DNA of 64,000 nucleotides, from positions 13,562,512 through 13,626,511 of the forward strand of contig NC_031497.1 in assembly GCF_000237925.1 (NCBI RefSeq), in the 5' to 3' direction. Position 1 is the first letter of the stretch. Every line of letters starts with the position of its first letter. This DNA is from Schistosoma mansoni (taxonomy: Eukaryota; Platyhelminthes; Trematoda; Strigeidida; Schistosomatidae). The translations under genes and the position numbers were made by a program. The notes beneath the pieces were generated by a model, which was not told where the DNA came from, ran no database searches, and saw only the letters and a list, made by a program, of their open reading frames with translations. This document shows, piece after piece, positions 10,465 through 23,300 of this stretch.

Positions 10465-12040
10465 ATCGGGTTCCTGGTTCTCTTATTGATACTTGACATG
10501 TTCGAAGGCTATCACTGTCGATCAGTTTCCGACTTTTCAAAAGCAGTTTCTTCAACCAGTCCTGTTACTAGACAATATAACTCGAGAGGGCAGAATGCAC
10601 TCGTGGAATAAAAACTGTGAACTAGTTTTCAAACTAAAGATCTAAGGGAGCACATAGAGTCAGTGCATTTCCGCTATTGTGACTGATTATGAGTGATGCC
10701 ATCAATTATTCCCAACCATGGATTATGATAATCTCACAGAACCCGAGTACACTGCTTCACCACCCTGTCTGTCTCTGATAGTTCCGTAACTGAGAGCAAA
10801 CCATGGGAAAAACTACTTTTAAATTGAAATAATCTTAACTTTATTATCTGAATCATTATCGTGTGTATTGTGGGTTCTAGGTTGTTAACTTTAGACTACT
10901 GATGAAAATTTTCAACATTTATTATTAACTGAGATAGATAAATTATTCTTTTACCTGATGCATACAAATGATGATAGCTGACACAAAAATCCGTTAGAAT
11001 GCTAATAAACAATTCAGCCTCCTAGTTGGTAAGATTTCTCAAAAATTTCATTGAAAAAACAAAACTTTTTCCATATGGTTATTATGATCTATTTCAGTTC
11101 AACGGATTCAATGGACTTACACTCTGCCCAGGAGGAAGATCGTTTTAAATGTTACCCAGTAAAAACAACATCAAACATGATGTGTGATTCTCATTTGTGC
11201 ATGTCAAATCAAACCAGCAAGATGTAAATTTTGAAACTGTTAAAAACTATTTCCTTCATTGATATTATGATTAATCACTAAAATTGAGGTAAAGAATGGT
11301 GTAGGGAGTAATGTTGATCCAGTCAATTCACGCGTAGATTGTGTGTAAGAACTACTCTTCAGGTTAAAACAGTCATATTCCTTAATTGTCTAAAAAATCA
11401 TCGGTTACGGGACGGAGATCGATAAAAAAGAACTCTGTATAGATATGTTTTAATTGACTTTTAGAACATATATTATTTCAGTTCTTAATAAAATTCGATC
11501 TGCCTAAATGACTCCATGATCTTTGCCTTTATCCACTTGAGTAATGAAGACCAGTATGTGAGTGATCCAAACTTTATCGACAATGTCAAGTTAACATAGG
11601 TTAGGTTTTTATAATTTGCAAGATCAATCATTGGATATAATTTGTATATGTAGGTTTCAAAAATCTTTCAGAATTTATCGGGATTACAACTGACTGTTAA
11701 CACAAGTTATCTTAGGGAATGAGAATCAGCTGGGTTTACTCTACATCAGTCTGTTAAAAAAGTCGAGAATTTTATTTTGACTTCTTCAATCATCTTGTGT
11801 TTGAGAATTGAAAAACGTAAATCAGGTGATGGGAAGTTCTTTTTAGGCATTTGCTTTCAGTTGGTTAATTCCACTTAGTTTTGAATAACAGATTATATGT
11901 CTAGACAAGTAAGGAGATTATGAATCTATTAACTTCTCAGTTGTCATTAGGTTGACCATAAATCAAGTGACATCATAGTTATTTAGCTACATTCATCCGT
12001 AAATTATTTTCATTTGATAATTTACATCAGGAACTGATCT
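10465..12040. other. Intron sequence, no feature seen
   Basis: AT-rich intronic DNA of the DCLRE1A-like gene. I found no element, tandem repeat or exon-like reading frame. Confidence 0.6.
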
Positions 12041-12044
12041 GAGA

Positions 12045-12375
12045 TCACTATTGAAAACTAGAAAGCACTGAAAAAATGTTTAGTCCTAGTATGGGACCCC
12101 TTGGCAGTGCACACCCACAATTCAACTGTGACTCGGACAAATAACCCTGGGTCTCACGCACAAACGCTTAACCTCTAGACCACTGGGCCGGGATCCAATG
12201 GTGTATATGTCTAAATTCAGTCAATTTTCGATATTGAGCGACTATATATTGCCTACGGTGAATAACTGTCTTACACTCGATCTGGTTGCCCACTTCTGAG
12301 GAGTTCCATATTGGGTCGGAACAACTATGTAGTCCTCCCTGGTGTTCAGTGGTGGTTTTAGTAAAAGGATTCCAT
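12045..12375. mobile_element. Degraded copy of the hammerhead foldback element
   Basis: The left arm (about 12045-12210) contains the reversed unit with a decayed GTCC...GGAC stem and the tRNA-like CACTGGGCCGGGATCC block. The right arm (about 12270-12370) has TCTGAGGAG followed by a broken stem II. The arms match the element at 8536-9050 but carry many substitutions. No ribozyme core survives intact. Confidence 0.55.
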
Positions 12376-12379
12376 GATA

Positions 12380-14820
12380 TAAGCTATGAAATTTTAACAA
12401 CCTGTACAAAACCACGATATTAATGTCATTTGATTCACTTTTGAATAGAGACGAACAGAAACGACTTGAAGCATGGTACAGTGATGTATTAGTTTAAATT
12501 TTATGTTTTAGATCAGGGAAGTAAAGTTGCAAGACTATATAACAGGTTGAAAACAATCTATGTTTATTGTCGATTTCAACAAGTAATAATATTTTTTCAC
12601 AAGGATATAATCATCCGTAACATCTTTAGCCGTTTATTTACTTAATCCTAATCAAAGTGAACTTTAAGTTCTAAATGAACTTAGTGAATGTAATGTATCT
12701 CAGACACTCTAACGGATACAAATTTACAATATACTTTTAATGGTGTTGAACTTGAAATAAACACCAGACTATCTGTTATTTTCGTATATCAAACACTTTC
12801 AGCAGTCGTTTATCATAACACAATAGAAGAGATTGTATGATACACAAACCTCTGTCCGACTCTACAAGTGATGCACCGAATTTTTCTTATTTCGAGATTT
12901 AATTATTCCTCAGTAGCCCAGGATGCGTGTAAAGGTTGTTCAATTACTGTACTACTTTGTGTTAAATCACATGGTTAGACGAACATATTTCGTATTCCAC
13001 TTAAATAAACAGTTTATAACAAATGAATGTTGATTTCGCTATCTAGTAATAGTTGTATTTTTGTAGAAGATTTCCACTAAAATTATATTACTCATTGGTT
13101 ATGAGTTAGCATATGTGATGTGTCATCTTTTCGATGACTTTCAAATGAATTGGGTACTTAATAATTAAGGTAACATGATACTTTTTCGTTTGATATTATT
13201 ACTAATAGACTGTTTATTTAGCTGTTATTCACGTGTTTATTTGTTGTCTGTACATTTGGTCACTTGTAGCGATCAACGTAACGATCACATGTATTAATGG
13301 AAATCACACTTTTCTTAAATTATGATGTCTAGTCTTTGATTGTGACCAGTGAATTTACAGAAAAAAAAACACAAAGATTGTTATCTATGTACTTGAGAAA
13401 AACATTATGTATAGATTCGTGTATATAACCGTAAAAACAGAAAAATATATCGAACTGTTGTGTAGTCTAACGGGATTCGTTGGACAGGAGGAAAACAATT
13501 TAACATAACAATAGTTGTACAGCTGATTTCTTCAGAATACATCATAGCTTTGTTCTCATAGTTATCTCTGTTTGATTATTGTAATACCACACTCTTATTT
13601 CTATAGGACTTTCTAGATACTATAATTAAAATTTAAGTGTTGGTACTGTGATAACGAATGTTACTTGCTTAACTTCTAGGTTTTCTTACACTTTTAATAA
13701 ATTGTATCGATATCTTACAGAAACAGTCGAATGATTTCTATTATCAGTCATGTGAAATACTCTTAGTGGCGGGAACTCATTTTCCCAGCTAGTATGTATT
13801 ACTTACAGGATGAAGTTTAATTTTTATTCTGTGTTTAAAGTGTTTTGAACCAAGAATCCACAGATTCTTATTTTAAACTCGATTATTTCATATTATGATC
13901 TTAATTTGCCAGTTATTATCTCATTCGGAGGTCAGAATAGTAACTATAGTTTAGTTTAGTTGAAGCGCTAAATTCATGAGAGATTGGACAACTGTTTCTT
14001 TCTGATTTGTTTTTTTTTTGCAACTGAGAATTATGAACGGTAACTTGGATTAGATAGTTGGATATCACTCATCTGAATCGAAAATACTAGTGTTCATTGA
14101 CTAAAATTCTTCTCTATCACGAAACCACTGAAGTACCCTGCTTTGGGTCCCGATTTCATTATCATCCTTTTGACGACAGTATTTCCGAGTGTGGTTTTAT
14201 ATTCAATACTAAATGAATTTATTTTCGCTCCCCATAGTGGGGTGATTTAGTATCCCATAATTTAGATCGACATGAAATGCTTCAGTTCTTAATCTAGCTA
14301 ACAAAATTTAATTAAAACTCTTATTAGGACACACTAATTGTGTTGTTAATTATCACTATACATATTACAAAATTCGGGATAAAACTATTACTAATATAAA
14401 TATAGGAAGGAGTGTAATTGATCAGTTGTTATTTTTAGTAATATTGATTCGGGACAATTTAATAGAGATGTATGTTTACAGTCTTCGTGAAGTGTGCGAA
14501 ATATTTGGCTTTTCAACATTTTTTAAATATCATCTTAGTGAGCAATTCGTATTTTCTGTTATCCTTCTTTTAAGACAATCCTGAAACAGGTAGTACTGCT
14601 GAGGAATTTCGAAGTATGTTATTAAACACCCTTTTGCTTCGAATATTTATTAACCTTGGGTCATTTCATGACAAAAACTATACTCAACTCATGTCAATCT
14701 CTATTATTCATCTAGCTTAATTTCTCTTCTAGAAATCAAAATATATCCTCTGTAGACAGCAGGAATTCTGAAACTTTTATTTTCACATAATTTAGTAGTA
14801 ATAATTTTTTCATTTCTGCA
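12380..14820. other. Intron sequence, no feature seen
   Basis: AT-rich intronic DNA with no recognisable element or exon. Confidence 0.55.
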
Positions 14821-14823
14821 GCA

Positions 14824-15125
14824 ATTTGAAAGACTCTTCCGGTCTACCACATTGTTCGGACATTCCATGTACCCATAAAAATTGTCGCTCTGATTGTAAG
14901 AAGGTGCATCGGCCTCATGACTTCCGAAGGAACTCGGCTTTCATCATGAGACGTCATAATTATTCCTTCTACTCCCAGGGCAGAGTTTGAATGATTTTTT
15001 TCTGGTTAGCGTTTTTTAGCGAGTTGATTTTCTACGGGATGGGGTCGCTAACCCCATGCCCAACCCTCCTCCTTTACCCGGGCTTGGGACCGGCAGTAAC
15101 CCCCAGAGGAGCTACAGGCGGAGTT
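14824..15125 (-). mobile_element. SR2-like RTE 5'-end fragment
   Basis: This matches the 5' leader portion at 10160-10460: CACATTGTTCGGACATTCC, the CATCATGAGACGTCATAATT block and a GC-rich 5' end near 15040-15125. It ends about 70 bases before the last DCLRE1A-like exon. Confidence 0.65.
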
Positions 15126-15198
15126 TAGTAGTAATAATGCTTCTAATATTTCTATATTAAAATCATAACTTTTTATTGTTTCTCTATATTTAAAATAG

Positions 15199-15338
15199 GT
15201 GCACCATATAGTGAACATAGTAGTTTTCTGGAGTTAAAACAATTCATTACACGTCTTCATCCTGTACAAGTACAACCTACTGTTTTTGGTAAATCGATCA
15301 CTGTGACGAAAGATACAGTACATAGCTGGTTGAAATGA
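15199..15338 (+). CDS. DCLRE1A: SNM1/DCLRE1A-like nuclease, last coding exon
   Basis: The acceptor TTTAAAATAG at 15189-15198 starts an exon whose first two bases complete the glycine codon left open at 5585, giving IY-G-APYSEHSSFLELKQF. PYSEHSS is the conserved beta-CASP motif around the catalytic-domain histidine, seen as GIPYSEHSSYLEMK in human SNM1A. The rest (TRLHPVQVQPTVFGKSITVT) matches the family C-terminus, and the protein stops at TGA 15336-15338. A poly(A) signal AATAAA follows at 15424-15429. The 9.6-kb intron between the two exons is filled with LTR, SINE-like, hammerhead foldback and SR2-like sequence. The phase fit and motif make this a secure exon despite its 140-base length. 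Confidence 0.9.
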
Positions 15339-16100
15339 AAAAACAAACGCCACTGTCATGGAAAGACCAGTAGTTTAACTGGGATAACGTATTTGTACAG
15401 AAATACTTTTCTTGAGTCTGCTAAATAAAATATTGATTTATGGAAGATACCATTTTTCTTATTATTGGGATAGTCTACAAATCAAATCTATACTAAGTAG
15501 TCTGTTTTCTAGTTATTCGGCTGCTTTAACTGGACAATTTGGATTTCGGTAAGAAAGTATAATTCTACAACTGACGATAAGGTCGTTAAATATGAACACT
15601 GAGAGCAAAAGTCATATAAAGTTTTCCAAGCATCATACGATTGTTGCACCATGATTACTTAGTTTACATGTAAGGTTTGATAATAAGAGGATCGTAATAC
15701 CACTCCATAAAATTTGTATTTTTCTCAACTGTACGGGTTTCATGGCAGAAGTATGCACGGTAAGGAACACATGCTGTTGGAGAGTAATGTCACGGATTGA
15801 TTGGATGTACACTCAATAAAAATTTTCTGAGTCAATCATAACTAAATTAGAACTTGTTACATATGTTCTTCATTTCAAGTCGGCCTACCGTATATGCACA
15901 GTAAAATAAAATTACCAAGACAAAAGCCAGAGTGATAGTGGTAGTAATATCAATGGCAATAGAACACAGGCACTGACGATATAATTCGAGTTGAGAATGG
16001 ATTTACGTAGAAAAAGTCTGAGATAATTTTCAAACTCAAGATCTAAGGAACGACGAAGAATGAATGTATCTATGCCATTGTTAATGTTTATGAACAATGT
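15339..16100. other. 3' UTR and intergenic sequence of DCLRE1A-like gene
   Basis: The poly(A) signal AATAAA is at 15424-15429. Beyond it I see nothing coding on either strand. Confidence 0.6.
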
Positions 16101-17700
16101 CACTCAAAGCCTCATGGCACTGATCGAGGTTATCTACCAGACCCCGACTAAGTACCCTGCATCTCTAATCATACTTTCCAATGGCTTTATGGGCTGATGC
16201 CAAGTTTTGGTTTGGCCGTCCTTAGCTTTCTAACGTACTGCTACGCCAGCCTTCATTGCACATCGAGGTAGACAGTGGTTGAGCATGCACAATTCATGTT
16301 TTCTACATCTTCAACCGACTTGCTATTTTTACCCGGTACCCTGCATCTAACCTCAACATTGCTCACTTGTTAGTCCAAAAATACACGAACAATGCTTCAA
16401 AGATCTCTGTGATCGAATTCTATTAACCTATGCATAGCGTCTTTTCTAGCGGCCGTGTTTCGCATTCATACAGTAGAACAACGGACTGCTGTGTAGAAAA
16501 CTCGTCTTTTGGTTGGTACATGGACATCTCGCCTCCACTACAAGTGATGTTAGTTGACAAAGACCCACTAGGATTTCTGAATCCATTCCAAGATCTCATG
16601 AGACACGAATCCATCAAGGATGATAACACTTCCAAGTTGTGTAGTGATCGACGTGCCTGTTATGTCCCGATAAGAATAATGAATGGTAACTTTGGGATCC
16701 ATTTATGAACTAATACTATGCATATATTTTTATCGTATGATTGTTAAATAACCAAACTCTTTATATTCATGTCTCTATTATTATGAGCTTTATTTTGACT
16801 TATGAACTATTGTTATACGATTTACCATTCTTGAGTTATGCCCTGTTTATAATTTACTATCTCTCTTGTTCACAGCCACGTTTAGCTGAATCTTGTACAA
16901 ATGTCTCCTGATTTATGGTACGATGCGGTCTGTCTGTTTGGCATATAAACCCAGTATGTTTTAAACAAATGATTTACATTGCAGAGGGTGTTATTGGTGT
17001 TTTGGACTTAACTGACTGGGCTAGACAGAGAGCAGGACTGGCAAGTACTCTAGACTGCTCGTACGGTTTTCGGGTGTCATTGGTCCGATCGATAAGTCAC
17101 TGCTCTTTTATTGGCGGTATTATGACGTTATACATTAACAGGGCATCCAGGCGGCACAAGTTATAACAGTGCCCAACTTCACTTTCTATCATTACTTCGG
17201 GGGTTGACTCCATTCACTTCTGAATCACCGTTTGCATCCCAAATATGCTTACAGCTCAGATCAAGGCAATCAGAGGGCTGCACTTTTGGTTAGCTTCTTC
17301 AGTAAATAAGATTACATCATCTGCATATTCTAAGTCAATAATAGGATCTACTGGTGGATCAATTTTTGAAAACTTAGATGCCGAGAGCATCAATTGTAAG
17401 AAAATGTCATAGGATTGAGGTCACAGGGCCTTTATTTCGGTGATGGTCTCACTTACACCTTAGCTTTAGTGCGTGTTTCCTTGATATGTCTAAAGCATTT
17501 TCCACTACAACCTTATCTCTATTTTTGGCCCTCTCTGTCACTACTGCTGCTCGTCATTCCCTATAAATCATAATTCATAATCTTAGCACCTTCGCTTCAC
17601 CTTTTTGGCTACTGTTCTATCGCCACTACTACTGGCATAATTGTCCTCACTTCAGTGCACGTCATATTTCACCTAACTTGGATTGCATATGACAATCCAA
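16100..17700 (-). mobile_element. Degraded RTE-type retrotransposon, interrupted by an LTR
   Basis: On the - strand near 17355-17280 a degraded palm motif reads LDLEYADDVILFTEEAN, the RT catalytic YADD box. Sequence left of the inserted LTR (16100-16652) continues the element in the same orientation toward its 3' end. The DNA on both sides resumes directly across the LTR target site GTGCC. It differs from the other RTE copies here and looks like a third lineage. Confidence 0.6.
16658..17168 (+). mobile_element. Solo LTR with 5-bp target duplication (GTGCC)
   Basis: A 511-bp element running from TGTTATGTCCCG to CAAGTTATAACA. It is flanked by GTGCC at 16653-16657 and 17169-17173. It is the best preserved reference copy of the LTR family in this window, and it lies inside an older RTE remnant. 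Confidence 0.9.
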
Positions 17701-18532
17701 ACTACGTCACACTACGCCACACCTTGTCTTTAGATTTTTGGATGTGATAACTCACTTGTTCAACCAAACTGGAGAATTTACCATGGGTCTATTTCTTGTA
17801 ACTGCGATTGCATGATATGAATTAAGATTATTCTATAAAGATAGAGAGAGGATTAACTGCTTTAATTAATGAAAAGAAAGTTTGTACATAGTATCTGTTT
17901 ACATTGTAACTGTATGGCAATTTAGGGTGAATAAACCAGTGTTATCAGAAGTCTTTAATAAAATGAAACGTAGGATATTTTTTGCAAAATCCATTTATGT
18001 GAAAAATAATGTGAAACTTGATCAATGTTTTAGGTTGAGAATAATTAAAGTAATTACTATTATACTCTTTGAAAGACAGATCGATTTTCATCAATTGAAA
18101 CAGTTGAAGACGACGGAATGGATGAATTATCACTCTGCTTGAAAGACATCATACAGTTCATTTGAATATTAAAGGAAGTAAAATATAAGGGATTTGTAGT
18201 TGTCATAATACTGTATACTATCCAAAAAATATGTAGAAAAAAAGGACAAACAAGGCATAAAATGCATACATAGTGGTTTGAATGAAACACATTAGTGCTC
18301 ATTGGTAACAAAAATCCGTCATTTGATAAATGATCTATGTTAAATTGCTAGCCCGTAAGTATAATTATGGGGAATAAGCTGTGAAACGATTGGCTTTTTT
18401 CATATTGAATGGAACACCGGGGGAGCTGTCGTAGTGGAAATGATGATCAGTGCAAAGATTTCAGCATGATGTACAATAATTACGATACAATTATTTCGAC
18501 TCTAATGAGTCTGACACATTAGAATTTGACTC
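17700..18532. other. Intergenic sequence between convergent genes
   Basis: This lies between the DCLRE1A-like gene (+) and the NRBF2-like gene (-), which converge. No coding feature seen; short frames near 17880-18310 are AT-rich and unconvincing. Confidence 0.5.
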
Positions 18533-20326
18533 TTAACGTGGTTCATGTAAAGTTGAATCTTCGTTAGATGAATCTGCCTCAGCTGACGATGGGAGATCTG
18601 TATTAAAGTTCAAACATGTAAGTTTTGTGAGGCCTGTCAAAACACATGGTCTGTTTTCATCAAAACCATCGTCATCATCGTAGTTTTGGTAGGTCAAGGA
18701 TTCATTGGACTGATAATTAAAACCACCTGAAGATATCAGTTCTGCCTCTATCGCAAGACGACGTTCACGTTCTTCTGAAAGCATTTGACGAACTCGACTG
18801 AGCTGGGATGCCAACATGTCCACCTTAAACGTTTAGCAGGAGAAAGCAAGATTATCACACATTAAAACAAATGGATAAAAAGCAATCAATTCTAACTGGA
18901 AGGTAGTTAATTGACTTTCGTTCAAATATAATAACTGCAGGAATTAGTCACTTTTACTGAAAACAACTTACATTCGTGGCATCATAATTACAATACGCGC
19001 AACTAATTAGATTGATTGGAGGCCAAAGTCGATCGAACTTTATAACTTACATTACCAAATAACTTTAGACTAAAGTCACTTCGTGAAGTAAACTATAAAG
19101 TTTGAAAATTTCCAAAAATCTCTGGTACTAAAATACATTGAATTGTGTAAAATACAGTAAATTCTACATAAACACTTGGCTCTTACGGTAAGAACAATGT
19201 AGTGATATCCCATTTGACAGCTAGGAACCAGGAAGATGTTTATTCATAGTAATTACTAAAATGATGCAATATTTAAGTACAGGATTGAATGTTCAGCTTT
19301 GCGCTACACTTTATGTGTTAAGGTTAGTAATTCTATCTAAGTGACTGGACCGAAGTAGGTCTAGAAGAGTAAGAACCTGTGACCTAATGTTTGAAAGTCG
19401 AGCACTTCAACTGCTAAGCTACTTTGCCTCTCTTCCATTTACTTAGGTTCAAGCAGCTGTGAAAAGCTATGAGCTGCTCACATAAGTGACTTAAAGACAA
19501 GTATGTAACCTGTACGTGGGAAAGTGAATATTGTCAACAAATAACTTTTTTGGAGACTAATAGCATAATCCACACCTAGATATCTAGATTAAGTCGAGGA
19601 AGTGAGGCTTTGAAACGATTAGGTTAGGTAAATATCATATACTATTAACTCAAAAAAACTCACAAGTTTTCGAAGTTCTTCGATACAGGTGACTAATTCT
19701 TCACGTGTTTGAAATTCAGTTTTAGGAAGTTTAACAGCAGCTCCTTGTTCCTTCTTATTGGACGTTTGATTTGAAGATAAAGGTAAGTATGACGGAGGGT
19801 CAGCTATTTTTTTGTCATAAGGTGAATGATCATCAGGGATTGTCTTCAAAGAAATGTTCTGGTCACCAGATATTATTTCTGTCTTCTTCGATACCACCTC
19901 ACTTAAGCTTAGTTTCAGTGATGATAACTGCAAATCAATAATTACATAATCATGGTCTCCTTCTTCAACCTCTTCTCGGGTTAGCTCCATGAAGGCTTTA
20001 GAAAGTAATAAAAAATTTGATAACTATAGGCTTACTACGGACTAAGGAGAATAGAACAATGTACTACAAATGAACAGTTCAAGTTAAAATAATTTCTAGG
20101 ATTAGTGGGTTTATTTGTAGATCCAGATTGTGTTTGCACTGAGCAGATAAACATAAACAGCACCGTAATTAATGTGAATAGAGAGCGATAGGAATTGCTA
20201 CACGTTTAGCAGAAGCATAACCAGAGAATCGTAACAAGATGAGTGTTGAAAAGAAAGTGGCTACAGTTGTCAATTTAAAATCCAAAACTAATACGAATAT
20301 ATGCAGAAAAAAGCCAGTCATAACTA

Positions 20327-20370
<44 letters not shown>

Positions 20371-23300
20371 GGGTAGTGATTTCGTACTTGTTGTGATTAT
20401 CGTTGCTTTTGTGCACTTGTTGCATCAAAAAGCATTCTTGGTCTACTTTAACTCGAAATATTTCGGTTAAGGTTTGAAATTTTTCTAAACTTTGTCTTGT
20501 GGTACCTTCTTTCTCATTGACTCTGACACTTGTGTTCATAATGTTTTAAGCCTTCCTGATCTGATAACAATGGTTGGTAGTACTTATAAATGTGGACAGC
20601 CGAACTGTTTATTCCCCGTGGAGGAAGGAATGCAATGTGACGAGTGCAAAAAGTGATTCCATAAGATGTGTACCAGTTTAAGTCCCACCGCATACAAAAG
20701 GTGCTCGTAGACTAACTCGCATTGGCTTTGCATGTTTTGCTATACAAATAGGACGTTACTAATCCAGGAGGCTATGAGTCTATTAGCTTTGGCCTGTAAA
20801 AAGAAAGACAGTGGTTGAGTTGGTAACACAAGTACTGACAGTGAAGAATGTGTCAGTGTCGTACGTGCTGTTACAGGATGCGTTAAACACCCTACTGTGT
20901 TTGACGGATAAGTGAAATTTCCGTTGAAACTAACGAGGAGTGAAGCGCCACTTGATACTGACATTGGCAATCATGCATCTCCAGTGGAAATTGAAGACTC
21001 GGATACAACCATCACCGTCCCAAATAGTGAGTAACGATCACGTTGTTTTGTCATGCACGTTTAGAGCTAGTGACATGATATACGATCAGGTTAAGCCTCA
21101 CCCAAATGTATGGAGAGCTAACATATCAATGTTGGGATGACCCTGCATTTTTCTCGCAAGCGACATAGCAAGCTCAGGGGTCATCAAGGAGCATTTCAAC
21201 CAATCAGCGATTAATTAGAAGTTATGTTACTAAAATAACGAAAATGGAAAAGTCACATGTGGAGATCCTGATTGGCTGATTAATGCACTGCTACTATGTT
21301 TAGCAGTATTCTAGAATTTCCGGTAAAACTCAGGGACTCTTAAATTACTATAAAATCCCTATATTTTCTGTACATGAATGAACCCTGTAGTAAAGTGCTT
21401 CCCTCACACTTTGTGCCTTTTCTCTCGTCTTCAAGTCGCGGAGTAGTTCTAGCTCGGGGGTACGGAACTAGCTTAGGGAAGCGAATATAGCGTTTACAAT
21501 CGGCCAGACGTAACAATCAGCCATTCAGGAATGTGCCTCTAAGACAGATTGGTTAGTAGATACTAGCTCATCAATTGAAGAAGCATAGTCTATATTTAAA
21601 GGCAAGTTTAGTTCAGTCACGTTTTCGTTCATATCATACCTGGTACCACGTAGATCGAATAATAGTCCACCATGAATAACTAAACAAGTCGAGAAACTTC
21701 TTAGACGTAGGAAAAATCACCGGAATATGTTCGTCTCTAGTGGCTTAGAACAGCACAAATGCAGTTATTGTAAGATTAGAAGTGTTTGTAAGGCGTTAAT
21801 TAGTAAGACTAGACGGTCATATGAGAAACAATTGGTTAGGGATTGTAAATATGATCCGAAGCGATTATTTTCGTACATAGAAAGGCGAATTCAGAAAAGT
21901 GACGAAATCCCATCACTCTTTGTACAAGAAAATCCGTTAATATTGGCAAGAGATAATGCCGAAAAAGCTGAAGCTTTATCGGAATAATTCAGTACAGTAT
22001 TTTCTATCAATAATGGGGAACGACCAACGATTCATTGTGATTGTGGCGGCTTGTTGATGGTCTGTCTTAAGACTACTTCAGAATCTCAAGCCTGATAAGT
22101 CCAGTGGGCCTGATGATATTCATCCTAGGACTATGAAAACCCTACCAGATGTAATTGCTGAACCTTTAGCAATACTGTTTGAAATGACTCCGTGGCAGTC
22201 TAGATTGCCCAGAGACTGGAAAGATGTGATAATTAGTTAGTAAATATCGACCCGTTAGCTTGACCAGTGCAGTTTTAAAACTAATGGAAAAAATTATTCG
22301 GTTGGCTGTTATAAATTATGTGGAAGGGGATAATCATTTTATTTATTTATTTAAACACATAAACATTGGTACAATGGGGCACCGAATACATATGCACCAC
22401 ATAAATCATTCGACTAGTGTGAGGGCTGTGATACTGCTGGGGTGCCCAGACCGAAGCAGGTGGTTTTCTTAAGGGGCCACACCCGGTGCCTTTGACTTAA
22501 AGGTCTGATCCACAAGGCAGTGGAGTAACGTAAGGAAATGTAGTCCCACCGTAGCCGGTGACCAAAAGTTGTTTCACACGCTATTCGTTCCCTCAGGATA
22601 CTGCAGCCCATGTACACTATTGGTTTGGAATCAAGGTTTTCCAACTCCCCTAGGTGGACTTTCCGTGTCCACCGACCCGGTTGAAGCGCCGGACATTCGC
22701 TTTTCGTTTTCCCAATTTCGTAAGCAACACCCCCACAACGAGAAGGCAATGAGTAGGACTTCCCTGGCAGAGGCTATATACGCGTGGCCGTGTGAGAGCA
22801 TTTCGAGAGGGAGAGCGGACTCTCCCTACTCTTGGCCGTATTTAAGGGCATTTGGAGGCGATAATCTTTTATCCGGGGAACAACATGGTTTTCGGAATGG
22901 CCTATCATGTTTGACAAATCTCATTGGAAGAGAAGATTAGGCTGAGGCAAAAAATCGAAATATTCCTGTAGACATGATTTTCATAGATCTATGTAAAGCC
23001 TTTGATAAGGTTTCCCACTCTGGTCTCAACTTAAAAATGTCAGTCAGTCAGTCACAACGTAGAACTTCGTACGTACGTACATCAGTTCGAGTTGCCATAC
23101 AAATTAAAAATGGGAAGTTTTGGAATCCAGTATACAGTCATAGACTGGATAAGTGACTTTCCCCATGACAATAGACAAAGGGTAAATGTAGGTGGAGCTC
23201 TCTCATGGTGGGAACTTGTAAAAAGTGGATTTCTTTAAGGTACGATCCTCGATTCTCTTCTCTTTTTACTTTATGTAAATGAATTACCAACTGAAGCTAA

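Noticed and set aside
17882-18311. Frames of 62-86 codons on both strands
   Set aside because: They are short, AT-rich, overlap one another and have no splice or domain support.
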